From Neopestalotiopsis rosae (Eukaryota; Ascomycota; Sordariomycetes; Amphisphaeriales; Sporocadaceae): 64,000 bases of DNA. Below, in pieces: positions 41,978 through 53,164 of this stretch (position 1 is its first letter; the number at the start of each line of letters is the position of its first letter). The stretch is taken from NCBI GenBank assembly GCA_023078685.1, contig JALGAS010000009.1:2790001-2854000 (forward strand). Direction: 5' to 3'. The position numbers were made by a program, and so were the translations under genes. The notes beneath the pieces were generated by a model. The model searched no databases. It saw only the letters and a program-made list of their open reading frames with translations, and was not told the DNA's origin.

Positions 41978-43558
41978 CTAACAGCTCAAATGCCACGGCT
42001 CTTCCGACATATCGCCCTGAATAAGACAGAATGACTCTTCGTCTATCATGAATTTATACTGATGTATGACCGGCACAATCCCACCTGGCCGAACACATTC
42101 ATACTGAACCTCAGCCTTCCGTAATATGCGGTGGCGGTCCCTGAAACGTAGGAATGGAATCTGTAATTCCATGCCTTCTCGTACGATCAAGTCGCCCGGG
42201 TCGGTAATCGTGACGGTGCGGCGGTCTGGAGAATTTGCAATATATAACCTAAGGAAAGGCTGCAATAGTGTTGTAAAGCCATTGTGATTGAATCTCTGGT
42301 CATTCACGGGGACCATGCTCTGTTTTGGCCATGAAAAAATGACCGATAGTGCTGGTCGCAATTCCCTGGACCTGAAACTGCTATCGATGTAAAGTTGTTG
42401 TGCTCCGAGACCGATCAGATACGCGTTGCCACTCGATCCCAAGAAGTATTCTAATGCTTGAAAATCATGCCTGAAAATACTTTTCCACACATACAGGTGC
42501 TTGTACATGGTTTCTCTTACCGGGAGACCAGCTCGGATGCAAGAAATGATGGTGGACGAATCTAGCTGGTTCAACACGAGCTCTTGGATCTCAGGAGGTA
42601 TCTGCTGTGGCGGTAGAGATGACTCAGGCGTTGGAGACTTGCTGACAACCACTCGTTTTTTGCTTTCATAGTACTTCGCTGGCACGATTCGATATCTCGC
42701 CGCATTTGGCGGTCCGTATCTGAGGATAATCTTCTTCCCATTTCCTCGTTTCACCCAGCCTTCGGCTTCGCCTCGTTCGTCAGCACTGCCGTTATTAATT
42801 TCGCTTTGGCTGTCTTTCAGGGTAAACGGACCGCCGTGGTCCTTCCAAGTTGCGTTCTTCCGTCCCAATATAGTGGCCGGGCGTAATAGCGGCATGGAAT
42901 AAACATCTTGGATGTCATGGAAGTTCAGATTGTGTTGGTCTTGGAAATCTTCCAGTCGTTCCTCCAAATTGCATCTGCAGGCAGTGTCTGTATCGTTTCC
43001 CATGTGGAACAATCGTCCTTCTTTAGAACCCCATATGGTTACAACGAAAATGATTCTTTTCCCCACGTGACAACACATGAAACTAAGATCCGCATCCGGG
43101 GTTCCACAACAAACAAAACTTCTAGCTTCATTGGTCTCAGTCGGGTGCGCTGTGAGCCTTTTGTCCGCGGGGGTAGACACAATATGCCCACTCAGTGCAT
43201 ATTCACTAATGTTTAATTCGATGTTCGATTCTGTGATGATGATAGCATGCTTTCCTTCTTGAGACCATTTCCAAGGCCTGAGACACCGAAAGAGGAGGGG
43301 CAGATATGGATATCCATGACTGTATTTGGCGGGAAATAGTCTCGGTTCGGCTCTGTTGGCGAGGCCTATAGCAATATATAATGGAGAAGCACTTCGATCG
43401 ACCACCTCGTTCTGCACTAATTTTTTGAGATCTATACCATAGAAAAGGAGCGTGAGGCCAAGCTTTTGTATCTCTTGAACCCATATATCGCTATCAAAGA
43501 TCTTCTCGGTGATGACATGAGTATTGTAAGAAACAGAGATCCCTGAGAGCTCGTCCAT
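41978..43558 (-). CDS. F-box-like protein, 526 residues
   Basis: Single exon, ATG 43558. The first 200 residues are globular with many cysteines (FVCCGTPDADLSFMCCHVGK). A charged, low-complexity linker follows (QSEINNGSADERGEAEGWVK). Residues about 320-365 read IPPEIQELVLNQLDSSTIIS, CIRAGLPVRETMYKHLYVWK, which fits the start of an F-box (IPxEIxxLVLxxLD). The C-terminal 150 residues are unknown. F-box proteins link substrates to SCF ubiquitin ligases. An internal position is unusual, because F-boxes are mostly N-terminal, so the call is moderate. The gene seems intact. Its 3' end is about 75 bp from the repeat at 41845-41905. Confidence 0.6.
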   Translation of the reverse strand: MDELSGISVSYNTHVITEKIFDSDIWVQEIQKLGLTLLFYGIDLKKLVQNEVVDRSASPLYIAIGLANRAEPRLFPAKYSHGYPYLPLLFRCLRPWKWSQEGKHAIIITESNIELNISEYALSGHIVSTPADKRLTAHPTETNEARSFVCCGTPDADLSFMCCHVGKRIIFVVTIWGSKEGRLFHMGNDTDTACRCNLEERLEDFQDQHNLNFHDIQDVYSMPLLRPATILGRKNATWKDHGGPFTLKDSQSEINNGSADERGEAEGWVKRGNGKKIILRYGPPNAARYRIVPAKYYESKKRVVVSKSPTPESSLPPQQIPPEIQELVLNQLDSSTIISCIRAGLPVRETMYKHLYVWKSIFRHDFQALEYFLGSSGNAYLIGLGAQQLYIDSSFRSRELRPALSVIFSWPKQSMVPVNDQRFNHNGFTTLLQPFLRLYIANSPDRRTVTITDPGDLIVREGMELQIPFLRFRDRHRILRKAEVQYECVRPGGIVPVIHQYKFMIDEESFCLIQGDMSEEPWHLSC

Positions 43559-44439
43559 CTGTGCTAATCGTATTTGTGCGGTGCAGCTTCAGTTTTTTCC
43601 CTCATGTGTGTACATACACAGTTTTTATATATGTAATCATTTCCTTTGAAAGTTCCACAATATGCTCACGCGAGACAGGTTACCAATTCAAAATCTGGAT
43701 CTGGATCTGGATCTGGATCTAGATCCGGATCAGGTTTAAGCTTAGGCTGAAGATCCAAGATATACTGCGCTTAATCTCTTGATGCCACCCAGCACAAGTC
43801 ATCCAGTCTCGTTTCTGGATTGACTTTGACCAGTGTCCTAATCGAGATCTTTGACGTCATAAAGAACATATGGGTCGTACTTTGCACAGTAACATTGGGC
43901 TGCTTAAGCATTGCACAGCGCGGACCACCCTGCTGGCCATATTGCCTCTCTCTAATGGGATCACGGGGGAGTCACCCCATTCCGGCACATCCTCACATGC
44001 CGAAGATATTTGCTCTTGCAAAATAGTGCTGAACGGTTGCTAAACGCCCACTCGCCTTCCTCCTCGGATGCGCTTGCATGGCTCCACGTAACGAAGAGCC
44101 AGATTCTTTTTCGGCCAAGGTCGAATTGTAGCTCTGGAGATACGACTTGAGAACGAAAGAACTCTCACCAGTCTGTATCTCGAATCGACCGTGGCCCTCC
44201 GGTTGAGAGCATTCTCCCAACGTGGCATTGATCGTCTGCTTCATGGATCCGGAAATACCAATGAGGTGACCAAAAAGCACTTAGCACAGTTTGAAGTCTG
44301 CGAAGAAGGAGCGCAAAGAAGGCACGATGCAATCCTTTGCAAGAATGTTCTGGTATATGACTTGTCTTTCCTGGACAGTGAATGCCTGGAGGATTTGTCC
44401 AGAGCTCATGAGGAGTTCAAGCCTCTCCCTGTCATGGAC
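43559..44439. other. Intergenic with a hexamer repeat
   Basis: 43689-43733 is a short array of GGATCT (about six units, then variants AGATCC, GGATCA). 43800-44440 carries only short frames without domains. Confidence 0.5.
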
Positions 44440-44576
44440 GGAACAGAATAGTGTCCTACCACAGAAGTGTATGCCAACACAGAAGCATATCCCACCACAG
44501 AAGTATATCCCACCACAGAAGAGACACAGAAGAGTGTCCCACCACAGAAGTGTATCTCACCACAGAAGAGTAGCCT
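44440..44576 (+). repeat. CAGAAGTRTATCCCACCA minisatellite, forward array
   Basis: About seven irregular units of 18 bp or so (CCACAGAAGTATATCCCA, CACAGAAGAGTGTCCCAC and similar). Same family as 4372-4866. Confidence 0.85.
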
Positions 44577-44706
44577 AGATAAACAGGACAGAATACCACG
44601 TCGAAATTGTGCCACTCTGAAATCACCATTACTTATGTTCTATTCAATCGTCGAATTTCGGAAGGATGTCCGCTCTAGACTGTTGGAGGTGGAGTAGTTG
44701 TTGTCG

Positions 44707-44811
44707 AGATACACTTCTGTGTTGGGATACTCTTCTGTGTTGGGATACTCTTCTGTGTTGGGATACTCTTCTGTGTTGGGATACTCTTCTGTGTTGGGAT
44801 ACTCTTCTGTC
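44707..44811 (-). repeat. TTGGGATACTCTTCTGTG minisatellite, inverted array
   Basis: Five near-perfect 18-bp units at 44722-44811 with a degraded unit before them. Reverse-complement of the array at 44440-44576; the two face each other across about 130 bp. Confidence 0.92.
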
Positions 44812-45468
44812 TTACAGACAACAAGGGTTCTGTTACTGAATTGTGGTCTGTCGTTGAGCTCCACTGACTTTCCTGATTTGGTATGCCAAACTGTCGGGGC
44901 ATGACCGTTTCAACGAAAAAGAATCCTTAACCCACATACAAATCTTCGGCTCACGGATTTTGTGTCCACGACTCGAGGTCTTCAGTTACGAGCGGAATTC
45001 GCTTTTGAGGTCCCAGAGAGCTTGCTGCATCGCAGTGAGTACATAGTTACATGCTTATGGATGCGCAGGCAATGTTCACTGTTCCGTAACACTAATGAAA
45101 TTACTGTATTGCAGCGTGCCAAATCGCTGTCACAGAACTTTTGAATGTAAGTGCCACCACTACGACGATAAAGTACACCGATGAACTGACCGATCCCATT
45201 GCAATACTGTCCCTGACAGATGCGAATAATTATGTACGGCATGGAAAATTCATCCTGGTCGAACAATTGAGTACTTCTATATCAGAATGTTCTGACAAAT
45301 CCATAAATAGTCGTACAATCCAATAGAGTACTGATAAATATACCAGCAATTTGTATTCTTTCTGTACGTACACAGATACTAATAATTCAGAGCGTACCGA
45401 AGCAGTGCTGCTTCTGACAGGTCACCACTGAAAGGAAACCATAACGAAAGAATCTACACCAGTGCTCA
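44812..45468. other. No supported gene
   Basis: 44930-44965 (ATCTTCGGCTCACGGATTTT) recalls E-type repeats. Short frames only. Confidence 0.4.
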
Positions 45469-46906
45469 TCAGCCCAGTGCCTGCAAAAGACTCTCTACGA
45501 TTTTCCCTCTTAGAAAGATACCTCTTGCGCCCCAGGAAGCTCCTCTTCGAATCAAATGTTTGGCCACCGAAAACTTGCCATTTTTGATGGCCCACCACAG
45601 TGCCGTTTGACCTTTGATGAGCCGATTTATGTCTTCCATTCGCTGGCTGATTCTGTCCGCTAAGAGTAGATAGCTGCTCTCTCCAGTCGGGAGGCAGCTT
45701 AAAGCCACGATTGGCGCTTCCTGAGAGCTTCCGGGTGTCTCGTCTACCAAGGCACCCGCGTCAAGGAGCAGATGGGCTATTTCTGGCATGCTATGGTTCA
45801 GCGCCTCAGTCAGGAAGAGATAGGTCTCAGGGCGTCCATTCACGGCATAAGTCGGATTGGGATCCGCGCCGGCATCGAGCAGAGCTTTCACAATTGCAGC
45901 CTGCCTGCAGTGGACCGCATGCGCCAGAGGAAGACGGCGTGGGTCGCTCAGTCGTGGTGATACATCTGCACCGGACTTGACCAGATAATGGAAAGTAGAC
46001 AAGGTGTCTGGAGTCATGTCGCCAAACTTGAGTACGCCATCAGTTCCCACGCTGTAAGCCGCAGAATGCCACTTCGAAGGGGTCGCTATTCGACCGCAGC
46101 GCTGGAGATAATGGATACGGATGAGTGAAACAAGAGGACCTTGTGGATTTTTCTCTATGTCACCATCGATGATTGCCCCATGTTCGAGCATGAATGCTGC
46201 CTATTTTGTTTTCTAACTTAGCGGAGTATTGGAAGTTGTGGGTGAAGGGCAAAGATGCACAGCAATTTCACAGAGAAGGACCTACGACGCTTTCGTTCGC
46301 TGCATAGTGGATCGGCGTGTTTCCTTTTGTATCAGTACGCTCCAGCTTGGCACCTCCAACGATGAGGGCTTCAGCGATGGCCGTACTGCCTCGGAGGGAA
46401 CAGAGATGTAACAGAGTGCAAAAGGTCGGCTGGGGGGCTGAGTTGATTCCGTAATCCAACGTGGTGACAACGCCTCTGAATGAGCTGAATCGGTTGAGAT
46501 TGGAAACATCGAAAAGCCGGTTGATCATGTCATCTGGACTTCGGCACGCTTTCTCAATAGCCATGATGGACATGGCGTAGGGCTGCAATCTACCAAACCA
46601 GCAACTGAATTGGAGGGCGAAAGGCACGCCTTGGCGAATGTGCGCTTGTACATCGTTCATATATAATCGAGGCAAGACTCGTGCGCTCATGCTACGGGAA
46701 GTCATGGCCAGAGCTAGACCATCTCTGTAGAGTAAATTCTCCAGGATAGAGCACAGAATTTCGTTGGGCAGAACTAAGGCGAGGTTAGCAAAAAGGTTTT
46801 AACTTCAAACTAGTAAAAAAGTCCTCCACATATCACAAGAGGGGAAAAGACTCTGATTACCTTGCAAGTTGACTTCGCGTAGCGAACAAATGCTGATATC
46901 CCCCAT
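45469..46906 (-). CDS. F-box and ankyrin-repeat protein, 421 residues
   Basis: Three exons on the minus strand: 46906-46861, 46773-46286, 46200-45469, with introns of 87 bp (GTAATC ... CCTTAG, branch GCTAACC) and 85 bp (GTAGGT ... AAATAG). All phases agree. The spliced start is MGDISICSLREVNLQVLPNE followed by ILCSILENLLYRDGLALAMT, a typical F-box (LPNEILCSILENL). Ankyrin repeats follow: TLLHLCSLRGSTAIAEALIV, GGAKLERTDTKGNTPIHYAA, VAAFMLEHGAIIDGD, LPLAHAVHCRQAAIVKALLD, AGADPNPTY, AHLLLDAGALVDETP and QTALWWAIKNGKFSVAKHLI. F-box plus ankyrin proteins are common in fungi; they are thought to bring targets to an SCF ubiquitin ligase. Intact by eye. Confidence 0.85.
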
Positions 46907-48069
46907 TTCGTTGAACATCTACAAAGGTCTAAATAATGTGGGACATACACTTGGGAAAGCCGCCTCCTTATATAGTTGTAAACAGTAATCTCAAGCTCCA
47001 TAAGCATCCAGGTTACCCCAGTTTTGACGAAAACAGTCATGGTACAGTACTGTATTTCAATACTCGTAGAAACTGTAACAGATTATATGTAGTCCATTTC
47101 CTGTCCAGCCATATCAGCTGACTACTAGTTCGTCGAAGAAATGCCCCACAAATCCAGAAGATGCCGTAAACAGTATTCCTAAAGGCGGTACGTGAATTAG
47201 TGGATCCTATGTCTTTCTATGCCATCGATGGTACAAAATTAAATGTAGTAGTGAAAGTAGGTTTTTATACAATACTTGCCGCCGTATTCTGCGATATTCC
47301 TACAGAAATTGCCCGAAGTTTATGCTGGGTCTCGAAAGCTGATAGTGAGCGCTACATAGTCTCTCTATCACTTTCCACCATTGACATAGCTGTGTGCAGA
47401 TGTACATCCTGTTGACGGCCGTCGTCTTCCACCCCTCGGATAACCCGCCGTAGTTGGAAGAAGACCCAGATGTCCTTTCAGAGCGCGCGATACCTGGTCT
47501 TAAAACAGGACTCTTCTATTTTTTCTTCCCATAAATCTCAAGCAACAAGCTTCGATCGCGTAGCGAGGAATAGATCCAGGCTCTGATAGAATGGGAGCTA
47601 TGGCGGTAACCAAACGTTGCGAAGACTCAGCAACTTCGAGATTGCTGCTTGAAAGATTCAGTAGAGTGAACTTTTACAGAGAGAGATATGAGATACACTA
47701 TTAGTCTCTACACAAAGGTCCTAGCTAGATCAGGCAATCTCAAAACTAGGTGCCTAACTTCAAGCCCATTGAATTCCACTGAGCACGTTTCATCTTGATT
47801 TCTACTTAACATATTTATAAGTTCGAAAAAAAGCAAAAGGAAAAGCGTAGTCCAGTTTGAAAATTATATTCTCGGGAGTGTCCGTTCTATTGTCTCTGCC
47901 TGTTCCCAGATTTACCACCAGCAAGCCTCGACAGCCTCTGTGTTTCATAGTTCTCGACCACTTTCCAAGTCGGGGTGACTGCACGACCAGACCTAGTACG
48001 ATAGATATATGGCTGTGGAAAAGCGGGATGCTGTTGCTGCTTGAAGCGCCACATTCGATCTCGGCGTCC
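46907..48069. other. No supported gene
   Basis: AT-rich, with short frames only (46936-47121, 47200-47415, 47857-48093), none with a domain. Confidence 0.4.
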
Positions 48070-48432
48070 TCAGAGACCGTTGGATCCACATGACATGATC
48101 ATATTGCGCTTTTGGTTTGCCGAATGTATAGACCGGTGAACTCTCTGGCGGCTTTGCAGATCATTGACGAGTGGATTTCTGCTCTCGGTCACTTTGGTGT
48201 TCTTCCCCACATAGGAGGTTTCTCTAGGTGAGCTCCCCGATGAAACCTGTTTCCTCATCTGCGGCGGTTCTTCATCATCTTTGTCTGTGCCTAGGTCAAG
48301 GGGAGAGAGAGGTTGGATAGCCTGAAGTCTTCCAAGCTGTTGGGATCTTTCTTTACGCTGTCGTCTCCGATGGGTCCATACATCAGCCAGCAATTGACCT
48401 GCTAGTATGGCGGTGGGAATAGACAAATGCAT
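48070..48432 (-). CDS. Hypothetical basic protein, 120 residues
   Basis: ATG 48432 reads MHLSIPTAILAGQLLADVWT, a mildly hydrophobic start, then a basic, glutamine-rich stretch (HRRRQRKERSQQLGRLQAIQ) and a polar tail. It could be a short membrane-attached or organelle-targeted protein. The open frame continues upstream without an ATG to 48534, so a further exon is possible. No family recognised. Confidence 0.4.
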   Translation of the reverse strand: MHLSIPTAILAGQLLADVWTHRRRQRKERSQQLGRLQAIQPLSPLDLGTDKDDEEPPQMRKQVSSGSSPRETSYVGKNTKVTESRNPLVNDLQSRQRVHRSIHSANQKRNMIMSCGSNGL

Positions 48433-48992
48433 GTAGGGCGGTGCAGTATGTAAGTGTAACAGTGCAATCTGTCTGGACAAGGAACATGATACACTATATA
48501 GATGCTCGAACGTGCCGAACCCCAAAGAACCCAACTTTTAGATCTCAATACATCCGCTATGGATCATTCTCCCAGAATTCCTGCGTTAAGTCAATATTCA
48601 GAGCTGCCGAAAATGGCAGAAATGGCAGTTCCAATCCGTTTCAGGAAGACACTTGCTCATCATGTGTCCAAATCTGATTGTGAGATCGAAAAGTTGTGGC
48701 CCAGCACTATCATACAGGTACAGTACCTAATATGGTACCTGACACTCAATCATGTACTTCAGGGCCTTTCATTTGAATACGTACGTAGTACATAGAAACA
48801 ATATTGATCCATTTCTTGATCCTCGGCTACCATATATCACGGGATAAATGCACCAGAAACGCAACTTACGAATAAATCCCTAGAAACGGCTCTTTAACCA
48901 CTCCTCAATGCGCTCGTTTGAGCGTTCCGTGCCCCCCAGCGATTCTACAGCGCAAGCCTAAATCGTGCCTGTCAGCGCCGTATAGCATCGAT
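48433..48992. other. No supported gene
   Basis: The frame 48502-48795 has no recognisable feature. Confidence 0.35.
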
Positions 48993-50032
48993 ATGGCAAA
49001 ACGGACTATGGTAGCCGTGATGCTGCTGGTGTATAAGGCTCTCTGCGAACGTAGTCTTGATCGAGTCCCTACAAATACCACAGGCCACCTTAGAAATCCA
49101 GTCAGCGGCGATTCAAACTCGACGCGGAGGCCTCTTCAGCCAGTTGAACTCTTCCACGAAGGTGCGACAGCTCTTCGGAGATCCAGCATCGCAACCTTAC
49201 CGCTTGACTCGTCCTCTGCCGACTTGATAAACAACTACCTGACAATTGCATCAGGGTATTCTTCTATCTTTGGAAGCACTCAACCCGGGAACTGGATTTC
49301 ATCTCCGCCCAATGCCGACATTTGGACTTCACGATACGATGTCGGCTTCTGCCCATGATGAAGGTAGCACTAGCACTGAGGTACAAGTTTCGAGCATGGC
49401 AAGATCATCTCACGCAGCGCCCTTAGCGACTACAATAAATCATAATTTGTCATTCCTGGCAACTGTTGAAACTGATTCCACATTCAATGTGTCTCGTAGG
49501 CCGTCCAAAGCATCTAGCAGCACTCTTGCCATAACCACGCTAACGGGAGAAACGCCTTCAGTCCCAACATTGTCTGCGACACCCTCAGTTGTGGTTCAGG
49601 ACGACGCAACCTCGACACTGCGAGTACAAATGACTGGAATTCTCAAACAACAATCGGATATAAAATCCATCAGCAGAAGGGACCATTTCAGACACGGGAG
49701 AAACAAGCTCTATTCTTCCTCAACTCAATAATTCGTCTGTGAGCGAGGTATACGTCATGGACTCATCGAATAAGATGTCCGCCACCTCGTTGCAAATCAT
49801 AGAAACTGATGCATCAGCCGGGGTTCTTTCACCATCTCTTACCGACCTATCTGAAGTTGCGGCCATTTCTGCTTCACACGAGACTGTTGTGTTTTCGCCA
49901 TTCAAAGACGCTTCTGCATATGATGTGTTTTCAAAAAGCAAAGTTGATGCCGGGACGAAAACGACGATGAACAGTTTCGGACTGCAATATAGCAATACGG
50001 TTCAAAGGGGAATGGCTATTGGGAAGGAGTGA
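48993..50032 (+). pseudogene. Ser/Thr-rich secreted or cell-wall protein gene, frameshifted
   Basis: ATG 48993 gives MAKRTMVAVMLLVYKALCER, a possible signal peptide, then a polar stretch up to a stop at 49358. The coding character continues in the next phase from about 49340 to 49731 (SSMARSSHAAPLATTINHNL, TLAITTLTGETPSVPTLSAT), and in the third phase from about 49660 to 50032 (TISDTGETSSILPQLNNSSV, SATSLQIIETDASAGVLSPS). All three pieces share the Ser/Thr-rich, mucin-like composition. The second change is near an AAAA run at 49661-49664. An intron could bridge the first change (GTATTC at 49256 to GATGAAG), but no intron fits the second. There is no C-terminal GPI-like tail in sight. Most likely a decayed surface protein gene. 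Confidence 0.55.
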
Positions 50033-51065
50033 AAACGTAGGAAAAAAAAAAAACAGGGGGGATGAGAACAGGCAAATTCCAAGCAAACCAAATAGTATAC
50101 ATGGGGCAGCATATCAAACAACCAGATTCGGGAACTCCTCAAGTTTCCGTACGCCGACGTTTTTCCCCACGGCTTTCTTGCTCACTTATATTGCTCCTCT
50201 TTCATATGAATCATTTTCTTTATAATACGATCCCAGCCTCTCTTCAGTTGCAGATTCAAACAATGCCGATCAATCAACTTGCTTCTTGCTTTAGATGCTA
50301 CCGTCCATTGAAATTTGATGTAGACTGTGGAGCGTGTCATCGTAAGGAAAAACTCAACTTATGCAGCCACACCCTCCACCCATTTTTAAGGATTCTGGCA
50401 GTGGACCATCATTTGGAGCCAACACTGTGATTGCTCTGCGAAGTCGACACACTGGCACAAAGAGAAGAACACCATTGGTGGCCCATCTCCTACTCCTATC
50501 AAATAGCATATATAAGCCATCCCAAAGAAGATGGAAGAGCCGGGTTGCTTGCGTATGCTCGGTCTGAGTGTGTTGCGAGTTTTGCGTTTCATTGACACAT
50601 AACTTCGTCCTATGAGGTGGATAATCGTTTATATACCGAAGGGCAATTGGTCACGGTTTCTCAGTACTTCCAAACCAGTCAGTGGATAACTTTGAGTCGC
50701 ATGATGTCCTAACTAATACTTACTCACATGTTCCTGTCCGGCGGAGGGCTCCTTGCGACCCAAGGTAGTGGACGAGGCATTTCGCTTTCGGCACAGCATC
50801 CTTCAGAGCGTCGCCTATGGCCCATCGAGAATGATCCTGTCATCTTAAACGCGTTCAAAGAGTCAAAACAGGATCATGATATATCTATCATTGCGTTTGG
50901 GCTCATCGGTGTAACCGGGTGGAGATCTCGGAACTCAGCCTTGCCAAAGAGAACGAGGATAGCATGGCGCTACTGTATGAATATGAGTGACATGGTACTT
51001 GGAATCTTGGGACAGAGTCAAATCATATCCCTGGCCAAATGTGCCGGACGATGCAGATCGTTCCT
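50033..51065. other. No supported gene; one cysteine-rich exon-like piece
   Basis: An A-run is at 50041-50053. 50263-50341 reads MPINQLASCFRCYRPLKFDV, then DCGACHR before a GTAAGG donor: two C-x2-C pairs as in a zinc ribbon. I could not join it in frame to a second exon. The frame 50728-51072 has no domain. Confidence 0.3.
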
Positions 51066-52222
51066 TCAGTAGGTATGATCGGCTTGAATATCTAGATTTG
51101 CGAGACCATCCGCCAGGTCATTTGTTTCATCATTCTCGTGATCCGCTTCTTCCACATTTCCCCTAATGCGATTATTACTCAACGTCAACTCGTCTTTAAG
51201 ACTGTCGCATAGAATTTTCCACCTGACCAATTCAGGTAAATTTACACTGTTGGCACCTGTGATGAACCCTGTAGAAACGACGTGTGATCGAATAGCCTGC
51301 TCTGATATAATACATGTTATTGTTCGTATCTGCACCTGACATGCTGATTGATTTGAAACTTACCAGATTTAGCTGCCGCAAGCACCTCCACAATGGTCGG
51401 CACGCTCTCAGATAAATCATAAGGACTCAGACCGAGGAGCATAATGGCTCCTGGTATTTCAAAATTCTTGAAAGCCATGGTCACGTGAATGGCTGCTTGC
51501 ACCTCAGTAGCCCGTATTTGCTGCAGCCGAGACTCCCATTCGTTTCGCAGTTCATTCACCCGCTCGGTCCACCTGGACCAGTGTGATTTACTTCTGAATC
51601 CAGGACAGACATGCAAGACGCCACGGCTGACAAGTTCCTGCATAGAAACTTGGCAAGATTTCTCGGAGTTGATGATCAGCTTTCCTTGGGAGAGGTATTC
51701 TCCCGAGTAGAACGAACCGCTGTTACGCCACTCGTAAAGTCTGTTGAGCTCGATTTCTTCGGAGGCGTCTTTGAAAGCGGCAATAGCCTGCGAGTCGCGA
51801 GCAAAAATAGAGTTGGCAAATTGCCTAGTATCGATCATCAAAATCTTGATATCGAATAATTTTTGAGGTTTCCACCCGCGCCCATGACAATAGAAGCCGT
51901 ACTGGAGAGCCACGAGAAGAGAACTGGTCCAGGAAACCAGATTACATGGGTCTATATCGGAATGTGAGCACTGCCCCCACAGATGAGTGTTGAGCAGCTG
52001 AGCAGCCTGCTGCAAGGGCATTTGATAGAGGTCGCGAAGTGGTTCCGGTGAAATCCGGGCGGCCTCAGAGCACACATCGGACTGCTTCGTTATTCCAAGC
52101 GAAGAGGGGTCGGAAACACGAAACAGATACCTTGGGATTTCTTCCAAGGATTCATTTAGGTACGAATCGAATGGATGAGGGTTGAATGGTGTGTAGAACC
52201 TTGATATCTCGCTTTGGGACAT
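51066..52222 (-). CDS. DUF7587-like protein, 364 residues
   Basis: Two exons on the minus strand: 52222-51364 and 51301-51066, with a 62-bp intron (GTAAGT ... TATATCAG) in phase 1. The segment IPRYLFRVSDPSSLGITKQS, then LLNTHLWGQCSHSDIDPCNL, VSWTSSLLVALQYGFYCHGR, then FDIKILMIDTRQF, matches the conserved core of a domain found in many fungal accessory proteins (PRYLFRV ... NLVSWTSSLLFALQY ... DT). Its biochemical role is not known to me; the layout (a short folded core with SWTSSLLxAL) has been compared with ADP-ribosyltransferase-like folds, but I would not claim activity. The second half is helical, and the end is acidic. Intact. Confidence 0.72.
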
Positions 52223-52900
52223 GATAGACAATCACAAAGCTCCAGACATGTTTGGGCAGCGAGATGGGATCCAGAGATGACATGAATCCTTGAAATTGGG
52301 ACGTAAAAGATTATATTATGGACCGTTCCCACCCTAATCTCTAGCCCGTACCGCCTTTTCCCGTCAGTCTACTATGTAGTACCGCGTGTTTTGCCAGCTA
52401 CATTCGCCCTGTAAGGAGACGGCAGCCCTTGAAAAAGGCTGCGGCATGCGTTGGAGGTTTGTTGCACGCAGTTGTCAAGACTCGTGGCCACACATATGCA
52501 CGTGCTAGTAAGAGCAACTGAAGATACAGTACTCTATCGAAGGCTGAGCAGATCGTGGGTCCGACAGCGATGTTGACACATCATCTTGGCTCCGAACCAC
52601 CGTCGCAATTAACGACATTTTGGAGATTTTGACTTCCTTCACTCCGTTCCGTAGACCGCACGAGGCTCCCGGAAACTAATGCAACACGCATGTAGAGCAC
52701 CGTAACCACATTGGGAAAGTACTACATTGTTCGAAACTGCATGCGATTCTCCATCGTTGCATGGATAAAGTGGCAAGGGGGCTGGGTATAAAACGATAGC
52801 CTCCCACACTCCTTCTGCATCACATTTCCCGTCAACTCAGATCTTTGGTCCATTAAACTCCATCACCGGTGCTTCTTTTGAGTCAGCATATACGCTCATT
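52223..52900. promoter_or_regulatory. Divergent intergenic region with a TATA-like box
   Basis: Between the DUF7587-like gene (minus) and the truncated F-box gene (plus). GGGTATAAAACG at about 52784-52795 is a good TATA box, about 110 bp before ATG 52901, followed by pyrimidine-rich DNA (CCTCCCACACTCCTTCTGC). Confidence 0.5.
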
Positions 52901-53146
52901 ATGGATCGCTTGCCAGTTGAGTTATTGATTATGGTTACAGATTATTACTATCCATACAATCTATTGAATCTTGCTCGCTGCAGCCGAACATTATGCCAAC
53001 AGCTTCTTCCCTCCTCGGATATATTCGGTGAGAGATTGAATGCGTTCGGCGCCCGGAACAAAAAGAAAGAAAACAAAGCTCTGACTGCAATGGGGGCCGG
53101 TCTGGTTCTGCGTGTATTGAGGATAAGTGCAGGCGCAGGTTTATAG
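52901..53146 (+). pseudogene. F-box gene cut off by a repeat
   Basis: ATG 52901 starts MDRLPVELLIMVTDYYYPYN followed by LLNLARCSRTLCQQLLPSSD, a clear F-box (LPVELLxxVxxYLxxxxLxxLARCSRxLC). The frame stays protein-like to about residue 65 and ends at 53146. The L repeat begins at about 53165 (GTTCGAAATATTAATTTGTA), so the rest of the gene, normally several hundred residues, is missing. The promoter and F-box are well kept, which suggests a recent event. Confidence 0.7.
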
Positions 53147-53164
53147 CTTCTGATGGCACGAAGA

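Noticed and set aside
44640..44904. Frames with repeated NTEEYP, TQKSIP or SVLGYS peptides.
   Set aside because: An 18-bp unit keeps all six frames open; the composition is that of the repeat, not of a protein.
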